DNA of 6,957 bases from contig DASRSS010000243.1 of NCBI GenBank assembly GCA_035656335.1, forward strand, positions 1-6,957, given 5' to 3'. The number at the start of each line of letters is the position of its first letter. Positions within the stretch are counted from its first letter, which is position 1. This stretch comes from DASRSS01 sp035656335 (GTDB lineage Bacteria > Actinomycetota > Actinomycetes > Mycobacteriales > Jatrophihabitantaceae). Below the pieces are notes generated by a model, which had not been told where the DNA came from, ran no database searches, and saw nothing but the letters and a program-made list of their open reading frames with translations. A program made the translations under genes and the position numbers. Of the stretch, positions 5,116 through 6,957 are shown one piece after another.

Positions 5116-6428
5116 GCACCTACCACGCGCGCTACGCGCTGCTGCCCGACGGGCTCGCGCGCGACGTGACGTTCGAGCTCCGCGGCAACGCGTTCGCGTC
5201 CGTCACCGCGAACACCGATCCGGGCGGCGCGCGCCGGCTGCCGGGGATCGTCCTGCCGGGATTCGCCAACGCGCACAGCCACGCGTTCCACCGCGCGCTG
5301 CGCGGTCGCACCCACGATCACGGAGGCACGTTCTGGACCTGGCGCGAGCGCATGTACGCCGTCGCCGGCCGGCTCGATCCTGACACGTACCTCGCGCTCG
5401 CCCGCGCCACCTACGCCGAGATGGCGCTCGCCGGTGTCACGAGCGTGGCGGAGTTCCACTACCTGCACCACGCGCCGGACGGCCGCCGGTACGACGACCC
5501 GAACGCGATGGCCGAGGTGCTGCGCATGGCGGCCGCCGACGCCGGGATCCGGCTGACGTTGCTCGACGCCTGCTACCTGCGCGGCGGCCTGGACGCGGAC
5601 GGCCACCGCGCCCCGGACGCGACCCAGCGCCGGTTCTGCGACGCGGACGTCGACGCGTGGGCAGCCCGCGTCGACGCGCTGCGTGAGTCGGACGGCATGC
5701 GCGTCGGCGCCGCGATCCACTCGGTGCGCGCCGTTCCCCGCGAGTCGCTCGCCGCCGTGGGCTCGGCCGCGGGAAACCGTCCGCTGCACGTGCACCTGTC
5801 GGAACAGCCCGCCGAGAACGAGGCGTGCGCGCAGTACTACGGATGCACGCCGACCGAACTGCTCGGCGACACCGGCGTGCTCCGCCGGACGCTGACCGCG
5901 GTGCACGCCACCCACCTGCTGGACGGCGACATCGAGCTGCTCGGTGCCGCGCACGCGACCGCGTGCTTCTGCCCGACCACCGAGCGCGACCTCGCCGACG
6001 GGATCGGCCCGGCCAAGGCCCTGCTGGACGCCGGCGCGCGACTCACGCTGGGCTCTGACCAGCACGCCGTGATCGACCTCTTCGAGGAAGCTCGCGGGAT
6101 GGAGTCGCACGAGCGGCTGTCGTCGCTGCGGCGCGGCCGGCTGCGTCCGGCCGACCTGCTCGACGCGCTCACCGCGCACACGAGCATCGGCTGGCCCGAG
6201 GCCGGACGGCTGGCCGCCGGTGCCCGCGCGGACCTGGTCGCGGTCCGGCTGGACACCCCGCGCACGGCGGGCATCGACCCGGCGAAGGTGGTGCTCGCCG
6301 CGACCGCGTCCGACGTCGACACCGTGCTCGTCGACGGCGACGTCGTCGTCGACGGCGGGCGGCACCGGTTGGGCGACGTCGGTGCCCTGCTCGAGGCCGC
6401 CATCGAACCGCTCTGGTGCGAGTCATGA
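5112..6428 (+). CDS. hutF: formimidoylglutamate deiminase (HutF)
   Basis: A 438-aa cytosolic metal-dependent amidohydrolase that converts N-formimidoyl-L-glutamate to N-formyl-L-glutamate and ammonia in histidine degradation. Motifs: FANAHSHAFHRALRG (51-65), whose His55 and His57 bind metal; AIHSVRAVP (His203); PLHVHLSEQPAENEAC (His228 metal, Glu231); VHATHL (His265); CFCPTTERDLADGIG (285-299); and GSDQH (Asp316), followed by EEARGMESHERL. His228, Glu231, His265 and Asp316 line up in spacing with the residues I remember as essential in the Pseudomonas enzyme (232, 235, 269, 320), so it should be active. Length is typical. The start overlaps the amidohydrolase stop (ATGA, 5112-5115), showing translational coupling, and the stop overlaps hutI in the same way. 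HutF shows that this organism uses the formylglutamate branch, not direct formiminoglutamase. Confidence 0.95.
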   Translation: MSTYHARYALLPDGLARDVTFELRGNAFASVTANTDPGGARRLPGIVLPGFANAHSHAFHRALRGRTHDHGGTFWTWRERMYAVAGRLDPDTYLALARATYAEMALAGVTSVAEFHYLHHAPDGRRYDDPNAMAEVLRMAAADAGIRLTLLDACYLRGGLDADGHRAPDATQRRFCDADVDAWAARVDALRESDGMRVGAAIHSVRAVPRESLAAVGSAAGNRPLHVHLSEQPAENEACAQYYGCTPTELLGDTGVLRRTLTAVHATHLLDGDIELLGAAHATACFCPTTERDLADGIGPAKALLDAGARLTLGSDQHAVIDLFEEARGMESHERLSSLRRGRLRPADLLDALTAHTSIGWPEAGRLAAGARADLVAVRLDTPRTAGIDPAKVVLAATASDVDTVLVDGDVVVDGGRHRLGDVGALLEAAIEPLWCES

Positions 6429-6957
6429 GCACGCTGGTCACCGGGATCGGTGAACTGGTCACCAATGACCCTGCACTCGGCGACGGTTCGCCACTGGGCC
6501 CGCTCACGGACGCGGCTCTCGTGGTCGAGGACGGCCACGTCACCTGGATCGGTCGCGCCGCGGACGCGCCGGCGGCGGACGAGCGCGTCGACCTGGACGG
6601 GCGGGCGGCCGTGCCGGGCTTCGTCGACTCGCACACGCACCTGGTCTTCGCCGGCGACCGGTGCGCCGAGTTCGACGCGCGCATGTGCGGAACCCCTTAC
6701 GACGGCGGAGGAATCGCCACCACTGTCGCGACCACCAGGCGCGCGGACGACGACGAACTCCGGGCGCTGCTCGCGCGCCGCGTCGCGGAGCTGGCGGCGC
6801 AGGGCACCACGACGGTGGAGATCAAGAGCGGTTACGGGCTCACCGTCGCGGACGAGGCACGCGCGCTGCGCCTGGCCGGCGAGGTGACTGAGGAGACCAC
6901 GTTCCTCGGCGCGCACGTCGTCCCGTCCGGCACCGACCGCGCCGACTACCTCGCGCT
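6425..6957 (+). CDS. hutI: imidazolonepropionase (HutI), partial, cut by window end
   Basis: The first 177 residues of imidazolonepropionase, which hydrolyses 4-imidazolone-5-propanoate to N-formimidoyl-L-glutamate, the substrate of HutF. Visible: the N-terminal amidohydrolase beta-sandwich; the metal motif PGFVDSHTHLVFAGDR (64-79) with His70 and His72; an AEFDARMCGTPYDGGGI substrate segment; EIKSGYGL (132-139), with Tyr137 expected in substrate binding; and FLGAHVVP (160-167) with metal His164. The full protein is usually about 390-410 aa; the rest lies past 6957 and the open frame shows no damage. ATG 6425 overlaps the hutF stop (ATGA), so translation is coupled. Identification is secure from these motifs and the neighbouring hutF. 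Confidence 0.95.
   Translation, partial: MSTLVTGIGELVTNDPALGDGSPLGPLTDAALVVEDGHVTWIGRAADAPAADERVDLDGRAAVPGFVDSHTHLVFAGDRCAEFDARMCGTPYDGGGIATTVATTRRADDDELRALLARRVAELAAQGTTTVEIKSGYGLTVADEARALRLAGEVTEETTFLGAHVVPSGTDRADYLA

Noticed and set aside
3966..6365. A 799-aa minus-strand open frame opposite the M20 and hutF genes
   Set aside because: Its composition is low-complexity Arg/Ala/Ser, and it lies wholly antisense to two genes with clear catalytic motifs. This is a usual artefact of high GC.
1..6957. CRISPR array, tRNA/rRNA genes, prophage or defence system
   Set aside because: No regularly spaced direct repeats, no tRNA-like cloverleaf or rRNA signature, and no phage, nuclease-helicase or toxin-antitoxin genes are seen. 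The only mobile-type signals are the DUF222 remnant and the short repeats.

Overview
This window is GC-rich, with strong G/C third-position bias and GTG starts. It looks like the chromosome of an actinomycete, most plausibly Pseudonocardiales-like (Amycolatopsis or Saccharopolyspora type). That assignment is an inference from composition, a 13E12/DUF222 gene remnant, a DesA3-type desaturase pair and actinobacterial hut gene order. I cannot confirm a genus from sequence alone.

Left edge (1-625): a decayed piece of a 13E12-family (DUF222/HNH) gene on the minus strand. It has lost its 5' part and is interrupted by a short hairpin insert of about 39 nt that carries an in-frame stop. Next to it lie a perfect 22-bp palindrome and, separately, a nearly perfect 23-bp inverted repeat at 407-454. 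The rest, up to 625, has no credible gene.

Middle (626-3827): a lipid desaturation module. A FabR/DesT-like TetR repressor (minus strand) is divergent from a plus-strand run of three genes: a flavin/2Fe-2S reductase with a C-terminal ferredoxin domain, a membrane acyl-CoA Delta9-type desaturase (DesA3 class), and a 64-aa protein of unknown function. The intergenic region holds a consensus -35 (TTGACA) and an inverted repeat TTCACT-N4-AGTGAA placed as a repressor operator. It also holds a -10-like box exactly 7 nt before the TetR GTG, which suggests a leaderless transcript. The expected circuit: the reductase passes electrons from NAD(P)H through FAD and the 2Fe-2S centre to the di-iron desaturase, and the repressor tunes the pair to acyl-CoA status.

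Right side (3904-6957): three genes of histidine catabolism joined by ATGA overlaps. They are an M20-family amidohydrolase of the allantoate/N-carbamoyl amino acid type, formimidoylglutamate deiminase (hutF), and imidazolonepropionase (hutI, cut by the window end). HutI makes N-formimidoyl-L-glutamate and HutF deiminates it to N-formyl-L-glutamate. No hutG-type deformylase is visible, so the M20 enzyme coupled to hutF is a good candidate for the last step, giving glutamate and formate. Most of the window is ordinary metabolic chromosome. The points most worth a second look are the possible reassignment of the 'allantoate amidohydrolase', the conserved-looking 64-aa protein, and the repeat insertion in the DUF222 remnant.
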